From: Bryobacter sp. CoA8 C33
Lineage (GTDB): Bacteria; Acidobacteriota; Terriglobia; Bryobacterales; Bryobacteraceae
Assembly (NCBI GenBank): GCA_019931185.1
Contig: JAINDK010000018.1
Location: 1-64,000, forward strand
Direction: 5' to 3'
DNA: 64,000 nucleotides
Below are positions 16,140 to 24,590 of this stretch, piece by piece. Each line of letters begins with the position of its first letter. Position 1 is the stretch's first letter. Below the pieces are notes generated by a model. That model was given only the letters and a program-made list of their open reading frames with translations. It made no database searches and was not told the origin of the DNA. The translations under genes and the position numbers were made by a program.

Positions 16140-17915
16140 GTGGGGGAAAGAACTGTATCGATTCGAAACCTGGAAAGGGTGTTTCTGGCCGATCCGAAAG
16201 AGGGCCATGAACGCCTGAAGCAGTTTTGTGAGGAGAACCGGGTAGAGTTTCTTCGTCAGGCGATCGCTTTTGTGGGGGAGGCGACGCCGTCGAGTTACTC
16301 GCAGGTAGTACAGCAGTTTTGCCAGAAAGAGGCGGGATCGCTGCAGCAGATCCTGTTTACGGCGGACCTGTTGAGCCTGGACGAAGTGGCACAACTGTTA
16401 CGAATCCAGAACCGGAATAATCCGGCGCATCAGGTGAGCCTGATGCAATCGGTGAAACGCGAGATTGACAGCGCTGGTTCGCGATTGGCGCGCCGGGAAT
16501 TAATGCGATTGATTGAGATTTTTGCCAAATCGATCGAGCAAGAGAAGCTGGGGGGGATGTTGGCGAGCTTGTGCGAGCATTCCGACGAGCGATTGCGCTC
16601 GAAGGTGGCGGTGTTGTCGGGTGTTGTGACCAAACAACTGCCACGGCAGATCAACTTGCTCAAGGACATTGACCCGCGGGTGAGAGCGAACGCGGTGCAG
16701 GCGCTTTGGGGCCTGACCGACCCCGAGTCGTTACAGTTGATGGTGGAGGCAAGCCGGGACGATCACCACAGGGTGGCGGCGAACGCACTTTTGGGCCGAT
16801 ACATGGCGGGCGACATCGGTGCGGTGCAAGGGCTATTCCGTCTGGTGCGGGAAGTGGAAATGCCACGGCAATTGGCGGGGGCTTGGGCGATAGGGGAGAC
16901 AGGGGATCCACGATTTCTGCATACGGTTGGTGACAGTCTGGGATTGCGGACGGGGCGACTGAAGCTGGCTTTGCGCAATGCGGGACGCAAGATCCGCAAG
17001 CGGATGGAGGATGCGCGGAGCGGGTACGCATTGAGTTTTGAGCATTTGCACAGCGAATTTGAGGAAACGGGGCGGGTGAGGATCCACTTTTGCGTGCAGC
17101 GTGAGCCGGGAGTGAGATTGAGTGGGATGGATCTGAAAGGGACTGGGGTGATTGTTCATGACGGGAGCATGCGGGTGGACCAGATCGGTTTGAAATGGGT
17201 GGGAAAGTCGGAGGCGCGGCGGATGGCGGTGATCATGCCATTGCGAACGGGAGTGGAGAATGTATTCGCACAGGAACTGGTGAACGTCGTGGGGGCGGCA
17301 TTGCGGAGCAAGCGGGCCGAGGAAGCATGGGCGATCTTGAAGTACGGGAAGGGGAATGCGGGTGGGTCTAGGGGGCGTGCGGAGGCATTTGTGGAATTTT
17401 TTCAGGATACGAATTTGCTGAGAAACAATGCCCTGCGAAGTGCGGCGACACTGGGTTCGCTTGAGGAAGCCGTGCCGAAGCTGGTGGAGTCGATAGTGGA
17501 GGGCCCGAAAGCGGAGCAGCATCTGTTGCTGATGCTCGACCCGGAATTAACACCACAGTGGCAACCGCCGGCAAATTGGCAGAGTCTGTTCGAGCGAAAC
17601 GGCATAGTGTTGAGTGTGTTGGACTTCACCCCGCTCGAAGGGGAGGGTATGACGTGCATGAAAAAGCTGGTGCATGCGCGTGGGGGGACATATCATCGAG
17701 TGAAGCGGCCGGAACTGCTGGCGCGGGAGATGGAAGCATTGGTGCGATGCATGCAAGCTCATTACTACCTCACGTATCAATTGGACAGGGTGTGGAAAAG
17801 TAGCGAGGAGAAACCGGTAGTGAGTGTCGAGGCCTATCAGCCGGATGCTTACGGGCGAATGATACTGAGCAAGGAAGGGCAAGTGCTGGAGGAATCGTCG
17901 CTGGTGGCCAGATAA
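16140..17915 (+). CDS. HEAT-repeat protein with degenerate VWA-like C-terminus
   Basis: The 591-residue protein (GTG start; the nearby AAGAGGGGAG lies very close to it) has no signal peptide, so it is probably cytoplasmic. Residues about 120-300 hold HEAT-like helical repeats (DIDPRVRANAVQALWGLTDPESLQLMVEA, HHRVAANALLGRYMAGD). Residues about 300-400 resemble a PilZ-like or beta-rich domain (GRVRIHFCVQREPG). From about 460 the pattern resembles the VWFA proteins common in Acidobacteriota, ending in HARGGTYHRVKRPELLAREMEAL and HYYLTYQL. The metal-site motif DxSxS is replaced (LLLMLDPELTP). It probably acts as a scaffold. The M1 peptidase gene follows after 10 bp. Confidence 0.65.
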   Translation: MGERTVSIRNLERVFLADPKEGHERLKQFCEENRVEFLRQAIAFVGEATPSSYSQVVQQFCQKEAGSLQQILFTADLLSLDEVAQLLRIQNRNNPAHQVSLMQSVKREIDSAGSRLARRELMRLIEIFAKSIEQEKLGGMLASLCEHSDERLRSKVAVLSGVVTKQLPRQINLLKDIDPRVRANAVQALWGLTDPESLQLMVEASRDDHHRVAANALLGRYMAGDIGAVQGLFRLVREVEMPRQLAGAWAIGETGDPRFLHTVGDSLGLRTGRLKLALRNAGRKIRKRMEDARSGYALSFEHLHSEFEETGRVRIHFCVQREPGVRLSGMDLKGTGVIVHDGSMRVDQIGLKWVGKSEARRMAVIMPLRTGVENVFAQELVNVVGAALRSKRAEEAWAILKYGKGNAGGSRGRAEAFVEFFQDTNLLRNNALRSAATLGSLEEAVPKLVESIVEGPKAEQHLLLMLDPELTPQWQPPANWQSLFERNGIVLSVLDFTPLEGEGMTCMKKLVHARGGTYHRVKRPELLAREMEALVRCMQAHYYLTYQLDRVWKSSEEKPVVSVEAYQPDAYGRMILSKEGQVLEESSLVAR

Positions 17916-17925
17916 ACTGGGTGGG

Positions 17926-20313
17926 GTGAAGTGGAGTATCGCGCTGTTGTTGGCATTGGGGCCGGAGGCCGGTTTTGGGCAGGTGGCGGATTTGAGCCGT
18001 CAGTTGCGGGAAGCGCCGCTCGAGGCGGAGACGTGCTATCGGGTGAGGGAGTTTTCCTATCGCCGAAATGAGGTGAGGCTATTTCTCACCGAGGGCGTGA
18101 TTGTGTTTCGCAAGGCGGTAAACGGGGTTCGGACGGGTGCGGTGTTTCTGGCCACCGAGGAGTTGGAGGATGGCGAGATTTTGATGATTCCGCCGAACCG
18201 GATGGAGAGACGGTCCCTGGCGAGCTTTACGGGGGCGCCGAATCTGAATGAGCACATCCGGGCGGCGGCGTTTGTATTCACGGATGGGACGGGGGAAAAG
18301 TGGCTGGAACAGATACGGGCGAGTGAGACGGCGCGGCACAGCCCGGAGCGTGGGGTGCTGGTAGCCGAGCAGTGGAACGAAGCGATGCGGAATCTGAGCG
18401 GCAGCCTGGAGACGCGGATTCTGGCGGACCTGAGCAATGGAGGCGGACCGGGGCGAGGTTTTTTCTTTGCAGCGATTTCGGGCAAGACGCTGGGGAACTT
18501 TGATGTGTATTTTGATCCACGCAACCGGGAGGAACTGCTGATTGGGCAATTGGGGAATGACAATGGGGCGAGCCGCTATAACTTTTGGGCGCATTTTGAG
18601 CCGAAGCGGGCTGAGGCGCGGAGCATGGCGGCGCCGGCGGCGCGGATTGAGCGGTTCGAGATCGAGGCGGCGGTCGAGGAACAGCTTCGTTTCCGGGCGA
18701 GGATTCGTATCCACATGCAGATCGGGGAGCGGGAAATGAGAGTGTTGCCGATGGATGTTTCACCGCGACTGCGGCTGAAGGCGGCGCGCTGGAACGGGGA
18801 GGAGGCAGTGGTATTTCAGCGGGAGGCGCTGCGGGCGAATCTGTTGCGGAGCGGGGATTCCGAGATGCTGCTGATAGAGCCGAAGGGGGTTTTGCGGGCC
18901 GGGGAGACGGGAGTGCTGGAGGTAGAGCAAGAGGGGGAGGTGTTCTTTCGGGCGGGCAACGGAGTATTGTATCTGGCGGCACGGACGAGCTGGTTTCCGC
19001 AGATACAGTTTCAGGCGGCGCGATTCGATGTAAGCTTCACGCATCCGAAGGAAACGACGCTGGTTTGTCCTGGGGAGCGCGAGGAGGAGGTAGAGGGGGA
19101 GAGGAAGCGGACGCGGTGCCGGGTGGAGCAGCCGTTGCGTCTATTTGGATTCAATTTGGGTCAATTTGAGGCGAGCGTGGTGAAGAGGGCGGGCCTCGAG
19201 GTGGAAGTGTATGGGAACAAGGAATTGGAGACGGCGCTTGAGCCGCGGCCGGTGGCGATGGTGGCGCCACCGGCGGGACCGGGGCCGAGGAGGCGAATCG
19301 ATGGGCCGGCGCTGACGGTGACGGCGGCGCCGGCGCCCGCCAATCCGTTGTCGCGGCTGCCGGAAATGGCGGCGGATCTGGCGGCGGGGCTGGAGTATTT
19401 TCAGGGTTTGTTTGGTCCGCCGCCCTTGAAGCGAGTGGTGGCGGCGCCGATTCCCGGGGCTTTCGGGCAGGGTTTTCCTGGATTCTTGTATCTATCGACG
19501 CTGGCCTACCTCGAGGACCGTCTTTTGCCAGCGGTGGAGCGGGCGGAGTGGCAGGGGCGCTATTTTCGCGAGATTTTGGAGGCGCACGAGTTGGCGCACC
19601 AGTGGTGGGGCAATTCGGTGACGTTTGAAAACTACCGGGATGAATGGTTGAGCGAGGCGCTGGCGAACTATTCGGCGCTGCTGTTTTTGGAGAAGCGGCG
19701 GGGTGTGAAGGCGCTGGAATTGGTGCTTGAGGATTACAAGCGACGCTTGCTGGTGGAGGACAAAGAGAAGGGAACGGTGGAATCGGCCGGGCCTGTGGTG
19801 TTTGGGATGAGGTTACGGATGGCGAATCCGGCGGCGTGGCAAGCGCTGACTTATGGCAAGAGCACGTGGGTGTTGCACATGTTGCGGATGCGGTTGGGGG
19901 AGGAGAGTTTTCTGAAGCTTTTGGGGCAACTGGCGCGGGATTACGCGGGCCGGGCCTTGGCGACGGAGGATCTGCGGCGAGCGGCGGCGGCTTATCTGCC
20001 GAAAGATGCGCCGGACCGGGAACTGGTGAACTTTTTTGAGACTTGGGTGTATGGAACGGGGGTGCCGGAGCTGACGCTGACATCGAGCCTGAAGGGGACG
20101 GGCGGGAACCGGAGCGTGGAACTGCGACTCAGGCAGGAAAAGGTGGCAGCGGATTTTGAGATCGACGTGCCTGTCGAGATTACGCTGCCGAGGGGGCGGA
20201 AGATCGTGCGTTGGATGCGGACGGGGAGCGAGGAGGAGGTGCTGGAGGTGAAGACGGGCGTGGCTCCGGTGAAGGTAGAGTTGGATCCGCGGCGGATGGT
20301 TCTGCGGCGCTAG
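17926..20313 (+). CDS. M1-family zinc metallopeptidase, secreted, lacking GAMEN
   Basis: The 795-residue product has a signal peptide (MKWSIALLLALGPEAGFGQ) and a gluzincin core: HELAHQWW with zinc ligands H554 and H558, general base E555, and third ligand E577 in DEWLSEALANYS. The N-terminal 430 residues are beta-rich. The GAMEN exopeptidase motif, normally about 30 residues before HExxH, is not seen; GQGFPGFLYLS sits there. Aminopeptidase activity is therefore uncertain and an endopeptidase or altered specificity is possible. Start is GTG 17926, 10 bp after the HEAT/VWA gene; a glycosyltransferase follows after 23 bp. Confidence 0.85.
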   Translation: MKWSIALLLALGPEAGFGQVADLSRQLREAPLEAETCYRVREFSYRRNEVRLFLTEGVIVFRKAVNGVRTGAVFLATEELEDGEILMIPPNRMERRSLASFTGAPNLNEHIRAAAFVFTDGTGEKWLEQIRASETARHSPERGVLVAEQWNEAMRNLSGSLETRILADLSNGGGPGRGFFFAAISGKTLGNFDVYFDPRNREELLIGQLGNDNGASRYNFWAHFEPKRAEARSMAAPAARIERFEIEAAVEEQLRFRARIRIHMQIGEREMRVLPMDVSPRLRLKAARWNGEEAVVFQREALRANLLRSGDSEMLLIEPKGVLRAGETGVLEVEQEGEVFFRAGNGVLYLAARTSWFPQIQFQAARFDVSFTHPKETTLVCPGEREEEVEGERKRTRCRVEQPLRLFGFNLGQFEASVVKRAGLEVEVYGNKELETALEPRPVAMVAPPAGPGPRRRIDGPALTVTAAPAPANPLSRLPEMAADLAAGLEYFQGLFGPPPLKRVVAAPIPGAFGQGFPGFLYLSTLAYLEDRLLPAVERAEWQGRYFREILEAHELAHQWWGNSVTFENYRDEWLSEALANYSALLFLEKRRGVKALELVLEDYKRRLLVEDKEKGTVESAGPVVFGMRLRMANPAAWQALTYGKSTWVLHMLRMRLGEESFLKLLGQLARDYAGRALATEDLRRAAAAYLPKDAPDRELVNFFETWVYGTGVPELTLTSSLKGTGGNRSVELRLRQEKVAADFEIDVPVEITLPRGRKIVRWMRTGSEEEVLEVKTGVAPVKVELDPRRMVLRR

Positions 20314-20336
20314 GCGCGCGCTATGCTTGAATCTGG

Positions 20337-21149
20337 ATGGAAAGCACTGCAGAAAGAACGGAACGGCGGCCGATCCGGGTGTCGGTGGTAGTGGTGTCGC
20401 AACAACAGGTGGAACTGTTGAGGGCGACGCTGACGGCTCTGGCCCGGCGGGAGAAGCCAGAGGAAAGCGAGATCATCGTCGTGGACTGCGGGAGCCAGGA
20501 CGGGAGTGCGCGGCTGGATGATGAGTTTGAAAGCATAACGCTTCTGAGGCTGCAGCGGAACTTTGGCTGGACGAAGGCGGTGAATATCGCGACGCGGACG
20601 TCCAAGGGGGAGTACTTGTTATTGCTGCCAAATGGGGTGGAAGTCGCACCGGACACGATTGGGCGGCTGCTGGCCGGGATTGAGTCGGATCCAGAGGTGG
20701 GGGCGGTCTGTCCGGCGGGGGATTGTTATGCGCTTCCGCAGGCAGGGGAAAGGGAACTGCGGGCAGTGGGGGCGGCTGAAGCGGAGTATCCTTTCGATCA
20801 ACCGGTGCTGCTGCCGCGGATCGCGATTGTGAGCATGAACTACTTGCCCGACGCGTACGGCCAGTTTTATGGAGATCTAGATTTGTTCTACAAAATGCGC
20901 GGCGCCGGGAAGCGGATCCTGGTGCTCGCGGATTTGGTTCTGAGCCGGAGCCGGGCGCCACAGACGCTGATTGATGAGGAGATGGCAGAGGCGGATCAGA
21001 TAAGCGGATTAGCTTCTTTTTATTCAAAGAATTACGGTTTTGGGGCATGGCTGAGGTTCTTGCTTGGACAGAGCCTGAGGGCGCTATTCGGATTTCGGCT
21101 GGGTCTCACGGGGAAACTACTCAGTGGCGCTAAGGTTGATGGACTATAA
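20337..21149 (+). CDS. Family 2 glycosyltransferase with atypical DXD region
   Basis: The 270-residue protein has the GT-A fold pattern: VSVVVVSQQQVELLRATLTAL, EIIVVDCGSQDGS and NFGWTKAVNIATRTSKGEYLLLLPNGVEV. Here the usual metal-binding Asp-containing motif reads PNG, so the donor-metal residue appears replaced. A later YGDLDLFYKMRGAGKRI matches the rhamnosyltransferase-type acceptor region. It likely adds a sugar to an envelope glycan; donor and acceptor are unknown. It lies in the same run as the PHP phosphatase and M1 peptidase. Confidence 0.82.
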   Translation: MESTAERTERRPIRVSVVVVSQQQVELLRATLTALARREKPEESEIIVVDCGSQDGSARLDDEFESITLLRLQRNFGWTKAVNIATRTSKGEYLLLLPNGVEVAPDTIGRLLAGIESDPEVGAVCPAGDCYALPQAGERELRAVGAAEAEYPFDQPVLLPRIAIVSMNYLPDAYGQFYGDLDLFYKMRGAGKRILVLADLVLSRSRAPQTLIDEEMAEADQISGLASFYSKNYGFGAWLRFLLGQSLRALFGFRLGLTGKLLSGAKVDGL

Positions 21150-21195
21150 AGATTTCGTACCCTAGGCCGATTAGACTATGGAGGGAGTAGACCCA

Positions 21196-21756
21196 ATGGA
21201 TGCTTTACTTTGGTTGTTCATGCCGCTCATTATCGCCGTAGGCTCCGGATTGATGGCCTATTTGATCATGCAGTCCAAACTTGAGGTTGTGGTGGCGCGG
21301 GAGCGGGAGACTACAGCCGAAGCACGAGCGGTTGCGGTTACGAACGAAAAGACGCTGGAAGAGACGGTGAAAGCAACGGAGGAGCGGGTGCGAAGGCAGG
21401 CGTTCGACGAGTTTCTGGCTGATTTTCGAGTGGAAGAGCGTCAATACACACGTGAAAGCAAGAGCTTATTCCTGAACCGGAAGTCCGTTGTAGTGCAGGA
21501 GCGTCTATTTTTTCGAAACATTCCACTCAGCAATTGGGTGGAGCATGAGATGGTGATTGAGGATGGCGGGGATATTCAGAAACTGGCGCGGGCGTGCAGC
21601 GTGTTCAGTGCGGGTGGAATTGGGGGGAATGCGGCGGAGGCGCCGCAGATTGGTGGAGCCGCCAAGCCGGTGAAAGTGGGTAAAGTGGGGGGAGCGCCAA
21701 CAAAGCTCATTGCGATGGAAGCGTTGCAGCCGCGCACGCAGAACCGCGCCGGTTAA
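21196..21756 (+). CDS. Hypothetical single-pass membrane protein with coiled coil
   Basis: The function is not recognised. The 186-residue protein has one N-terminal membrane helix (ALLWLFMPLIIAVGSGLMAYLIM) followed by a coiled coil (about residues 28-70, rich in Glu, Ala and Arg). A compact conserved-looking domain follows (FDEFLADFRVEERQYTRESKSLFLNRKSVVVQERLFFRNIPLSNWVEHEMVIED). The tail is Gly/Ala-rich and disordered. ATG 21196 is preferred to the in-frame ATG at 21178 because GGAGGGAG lies 8 bases before it. Confidence 0.7.
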   Translation: MDALLWLFMPLIIAVGSGLMAYLIMQSKLEVVVARERETTAEARAVAVTNEKTLEETVKATEERVRRQAFDEFLADFRVEERQYTRESKSLFLNRKSVVVQERLFFRNIPLSNWVEHEMVIEDGGDIQKLARACSVFSAGGIGGNAAEAPQIGGAAKPVKVGKVGGAPTKLIAMEALQPRTQNRAG

Positions 21757-21818
21757 GAAATCCTTAATGCGCTAAACTGGGGAGGGTAAACCGCGCTGGC
21801 GCGCACGCCAAACAACAC

Positions 21819-22754
21819 ATGTCTGCCGTATTCCTCCACGCTTCCGTACAAGAAGAAATCCTGGCCCTCAAGCGAGAACGCAAGGCCATAATTTTGGCGC
21901 ACCACTATCAGGAATCCGAGATTCAGGAACTGGCTGATGTGATTGGCGATAGTCTGGAATTGGCGCGGAAGGCGAAGCAGTTTGATGGGGAAGTGATTGT
22001 GTTTTGCGGCGTGTGGTTCATGGCGGAGACGGCAAAGCTATTGAATCCGGAGCGGATCGTGGTGGTGCCGGAGGCAAAAGCGGGCTGCAGTCTGGTGGAC
22101 AGCTGTCCGGTGGAGCAATTGCGGGCGTTCAAGCAACGGCACCCGGACCATGTGGTGGTGAGCTACATCAACACGTCGGCGGCGGTGAAGGCGGAAAGCG
22201 ACATTATTTGTACGTCGCGCAACGCGGTGCAGGTGGTGAATTCGATTCCGGCGGAGAAGCCGGTGCTGTTCTGTCCCGACATCAATCTGGGGAACTACGT
22301 CAAGCAGCAGACGGGGCGGGGGAACATGAGGATCTGGCAGGGGGCCTGTATCGTGCATGCGACGTTTGCGGCGCGGCGGCTGACGGCAACGAAGATGGAG
22401 CATCCGGGGGCCTTGGTTGCGGCGCATCCGGAGTGTCCGGCCGAGGTGTTGGCGATGGCGGACTACATTGGTTCGACGTCGGCGATCATCGAGCATTGCG
22501 TTAAGAGCGAGGCGGGTGAGTGGATCATCATGACGGAAAGCGGGGTGCGGCATTCGCTTGAGAAAGGGGCGCCGGGCAAGAAGTTTTACTTCGTGGCCAA
22601 CGAGAACTGCAATTGCAGCGAATGTCCGTTTATGCGAATGAACACGCTTGAGAAGTTGCGGGATTGCCTGGAGGGGCTTGCACCGCGGGTAACGCTGCCG
22701 GTGGGGATGATGGAGCGGGCGCGGCTGCCGATCGAACGCATGCTGGCTTTGTAG
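21819..22754 (+). CDS. nadA: Quinolinate synthase A
   Basis: NadA condenses iminoaspartate with dihydroxyacetone phosphate to quinolinate in NAD synthesis, using a [4Fe-4S] cluster. The 311-residue protein shows AHHYQESEIQELADVIGDSLELARKA and cluster cysteines C90 (EAKAGCSL), C177 (WQGACIVH) and one of C264/C266/C269 (NENCNCSECPFMRMN). nadB and nadC are not adjacent. The 62-bp gap upstream contains a short GGCG/CGCC hairpin but does not match the acidobacterial nadA-motif (NAD+-I) riboswitch core as I know it. moaA follows after 6 bp. Confidence 0.95.
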   Translation: MSAVFLHASVQEEILALKRERKAIILAHHYQESEIQELADVIGDSLELARKAKQFDGEVIVFCGVWFMAETAKLLNPERIVVVPEAKAGCSLVDSCPVEQLRAFKQRHPDHVVVSYINTSAAVKAESDIICTSRNAVQVVNSIPAEKPVLFCPDINLGNYVKQQTGRGNMRIWQGACIVHATFAARRLTATKMEHPGALVAAHPECPAEVLAMADYIGSTSAIIEHCVKSEAGEWIIMTESGVRHSLEKGAPGKKFYFVANENCNCSECPFMRMNTLEKLRDCLEGLAPRVTLPVGMMERARLPIERMLAL

Positions 22755-22760
22755 TGGTTT

Positions 22761-23753
22761 ATGCAAGCGCCGCTGATGGATCGCTTCGGCCGACTTCACG
22801 ATAATCTGCGGATTAGCGTTACGGACCGCTGCAACATACGCTGCTTTTACTGCATGCCGGAGGAGGGCGGGCAGTATGCGCCGAGGCAAGAGATTTTGAG
22901 TTTTGAGGAAATCGCGCGGTTTACGCGCGTGGCTGCGGGTTTGGGGATCCGCAAGCTGCGTCTGACGGGGGGGGAGCCTTTGGGGCGCAAGGATCTGCAC
23001 AAGCTGGTGGGGCAGCTTATGGGAATCGAGGGAATTGAGGACATTGCCCTGACGACAAACGCCGTGTTGTTAGGCGCGCAGGCAAAGGCTTTGTACGAGG
23101 CGGGGTTGCGGCGGTTGAATATACACCTGGATACGCTGGACCGGGAAAAGTTCCGGCAGATCACGCGGCGGGATGAGTTGCCGCGGGTGCTCGAGAGCAT
23201 TGAGATCGCGCAGCGGCTGGGTTTTGGGCCGATCAAGCTGAATGCGGTGGCGATCGAGGGGTTGACCGAGGAAGATGTGGTGCCACTGGCGCGCTTCGGG
23301 CGGGAGCGGGGCATTGAAGTTCGCTATATCGAGTACATGCCGCTAGACAGTCAGGGTTTGTGGGACAGGCGGCGGGTATTGACGATGGATGAGATGCTGG
23401 AGCGGCTGCGGGGGGAGTTTGGGGAACTGGAGGCGGTGCTGGAGCAGGATCCGCGGGCGCCGGCGACGGAGTTCCGCTATGGAGATGGGGGTGGGCGGGT
23501 CGGATTCATTGCCAGCGTGAGCAAGCCATTCTGCCTGAACTGCAACCGGATCCGGCTGACGGGGGATGGCAAGCTGCGTTATTGTTTGTTCGCGATCGAG
23601 GAAATGGACGTGAAGGGATTGCTGCGGGAGGGGGATGACGCTGCCATCGAGGCGGCGATCCGGGAGAATCTGTTGCGGAAGTGGATCGGCCACGAGATTG
23701 GGGCAGCGCGGTTTGTGCCGCCACCGCGGCCGATGTATGCGATTGGCGGCTGA
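22761..23753 (+). CDS. moaA: GTP 3',8-cyclase MoaA (molybdenum cofactor)
   Basis: This radical SAM enzyme starts molybdopterin synthesis from GTP. The N-terminal cluster motif is CNIRCFYC (C24, C28, C31), the SAM motif is TGGEP, and the C-terminal GTP-side cluster is FCLNCNRIRLTGDGKLRYC (C258, C261, C275). The protein ends in the conserved Gly-Gly that enters the active site. At 330 residues it is full length. Its pairing with nadA, without moaC or moaE nearby, is not obviously functional. The convergent hydrolase pseudogene ends 4 bp away. Confidence 0.95.
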   Translation: MQAPLMDRFGRLHDNLRISVTDRCNIRCFYCMPEEGGQYAPRQEILSFEEIARFTRVAAGLGIRKLRLTGGEPLGRKDLHKLVGQLMGIEGIEDIALTTNAVLLGAQAKALYEAGLRRLNIHLDTLDREKFRQITRRDELPRVLESIEIAQRLGFGPIKLNAVAIEGLTEEDVVPLARFGRERGIEVRYIEYMPLDSQGLWDRRRVLTMDEMLERLRGEFGELEAVLEQDPRAPATEFRYGDGGGRVGFIASVSKPFCLNCNRIRLTGDGKLRYCLFAIEEMDVKGLLREGDDAAIEAAIRENLLRKWIGHEIGAARFVPPPRPMYAIGG

Positions 23754-23757
23754 GACC

Positions 23758-24527
23758 TCAGGGCAACTCGTTGTAGCGGGGTAGAGAGGCACCGGACAGG
23801 AGCTGATTCCAATGCTGGAAGTATTGCCTGGTGTCCTTTGTAGCCGCCGTGATGGTTGACGCGTTGGCCGCAGTCGACGACGAAGACCTTTGCGGTTTTG
23901 GCGACTGTCGCCGGTTTGTAGCGCGGATCGCGAAGACCGAGAGCACGGCCGAGGCCGTCCTGAAGATCGCCGAGGGGATAAGCCGCGCGCAGGACGCCAT
24001 GCTTGCTTGGAGTGGCAGAGGAAGAGGCGGCTGCAATCTTGGGTGGAGGAGTAGAAGGGTTTGCCGGGTTCGAGCAAATCGGAATCGACGGCGGCGGAAA
24101 GCATGAGGTTATCGGCGAGGACGTTGTTGGGTGAGCGTAAGGCAGTGAGGGCGACGTGGGCGCCGAGCGAATGGGTTTGGATGTCGACGGTGTGCGCGAC
24201 ACGGCGCAGATCATGGATGGATTCGAGGAAGAAGGGTGCGGCTTTTTTGGCGTTGATGATGGCGGTGGGGAAACCGGGCCAGGTGAAGCCGATGACCAGA
24301 CCGTGGCCGGAGGGGCCGCTGAGGCGGGTCTGCCCCATTTGGGTGGTGATTTTCCAGTAGGCTGCCATGACTTCGGGCAGTTCGTTGATGAAGCCGTGAA
24401 CGCGGATGCAGAGGTGCTCGCCGGTGGCCTGGCGGAGGAGTTCGGTTTTTGTGATGGGCTGCAAGGTATTGGGCGCGGCTGGGTTGGTGAAGTTACAGTA
24501 GGGGGATTGCGCGGCGGGCCGGCGCAA
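23758..24527 (-). pseudogene. Alpha/beta hydrolase (DUF900-like), broken by two frameshifts
   Basis: Three minus-strand frames together make one hydrolase. The first part (about 24527-24010) reads HLCIRVHGF...VIGFTWPGFP...VDIQTHSLGAHVALTAL, with the nucleophile elbow THSLGAH, and ...DSDLLEPGKPFY. The frame then changes at a tandem GCTT-GCTT duplication (24001-24008, plus strand) to continue as HGVLRAAYPLGDLQDGLGRALG...VVDCGQRVNHHGGYKGH. It changes again at an extra G near 23830-23831 to finish RQYFQHWNQLLSGASLPRYNELP. Both sites are simple one- or four-base insertions, so decay or sequencing error is possible. The 5' end is uncertain: a TTG at 24527 is the last reasonable start, and the open frame runs further up. 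It is divergent from the GntR gene. Confidence 0.75.
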
Positions 24528-24554
24528 GGCTTGATGGGTGGAGTGATGGGGCTT

Positions 24555-24564
24555 TTGTATACAA
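24555..24564. promoter_or_regulatory. Palindrome TTGTATACAA, probable GntR/FCD operator
   Basis: A perfect 10-bp palindrome lies 26 bases before the ATG of the GntR-family regulator and between it and the divergent hydrolase pseudogene. TTGTATACAA-type sites are usual for FCD-subfamily regulators, so autoregulation and control of the divergent gene is the natural reading. It is flanked by further AT-rich bases on both sides. Confidence 0.55.
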
Positions 24565-24590
24565 TCTACTGGGGCGCATATACTGAAGGA

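Noticed and set aside
21757-21818. NAD+-I (nadA motif) riboswitch upstream of nadA
   Set aside because: The gap is only 62 bp. The conserved CUUCAACAACCCCG-type core and the second domain are absent; only a 4-bp GGCG/CGCC hairpin is seen.
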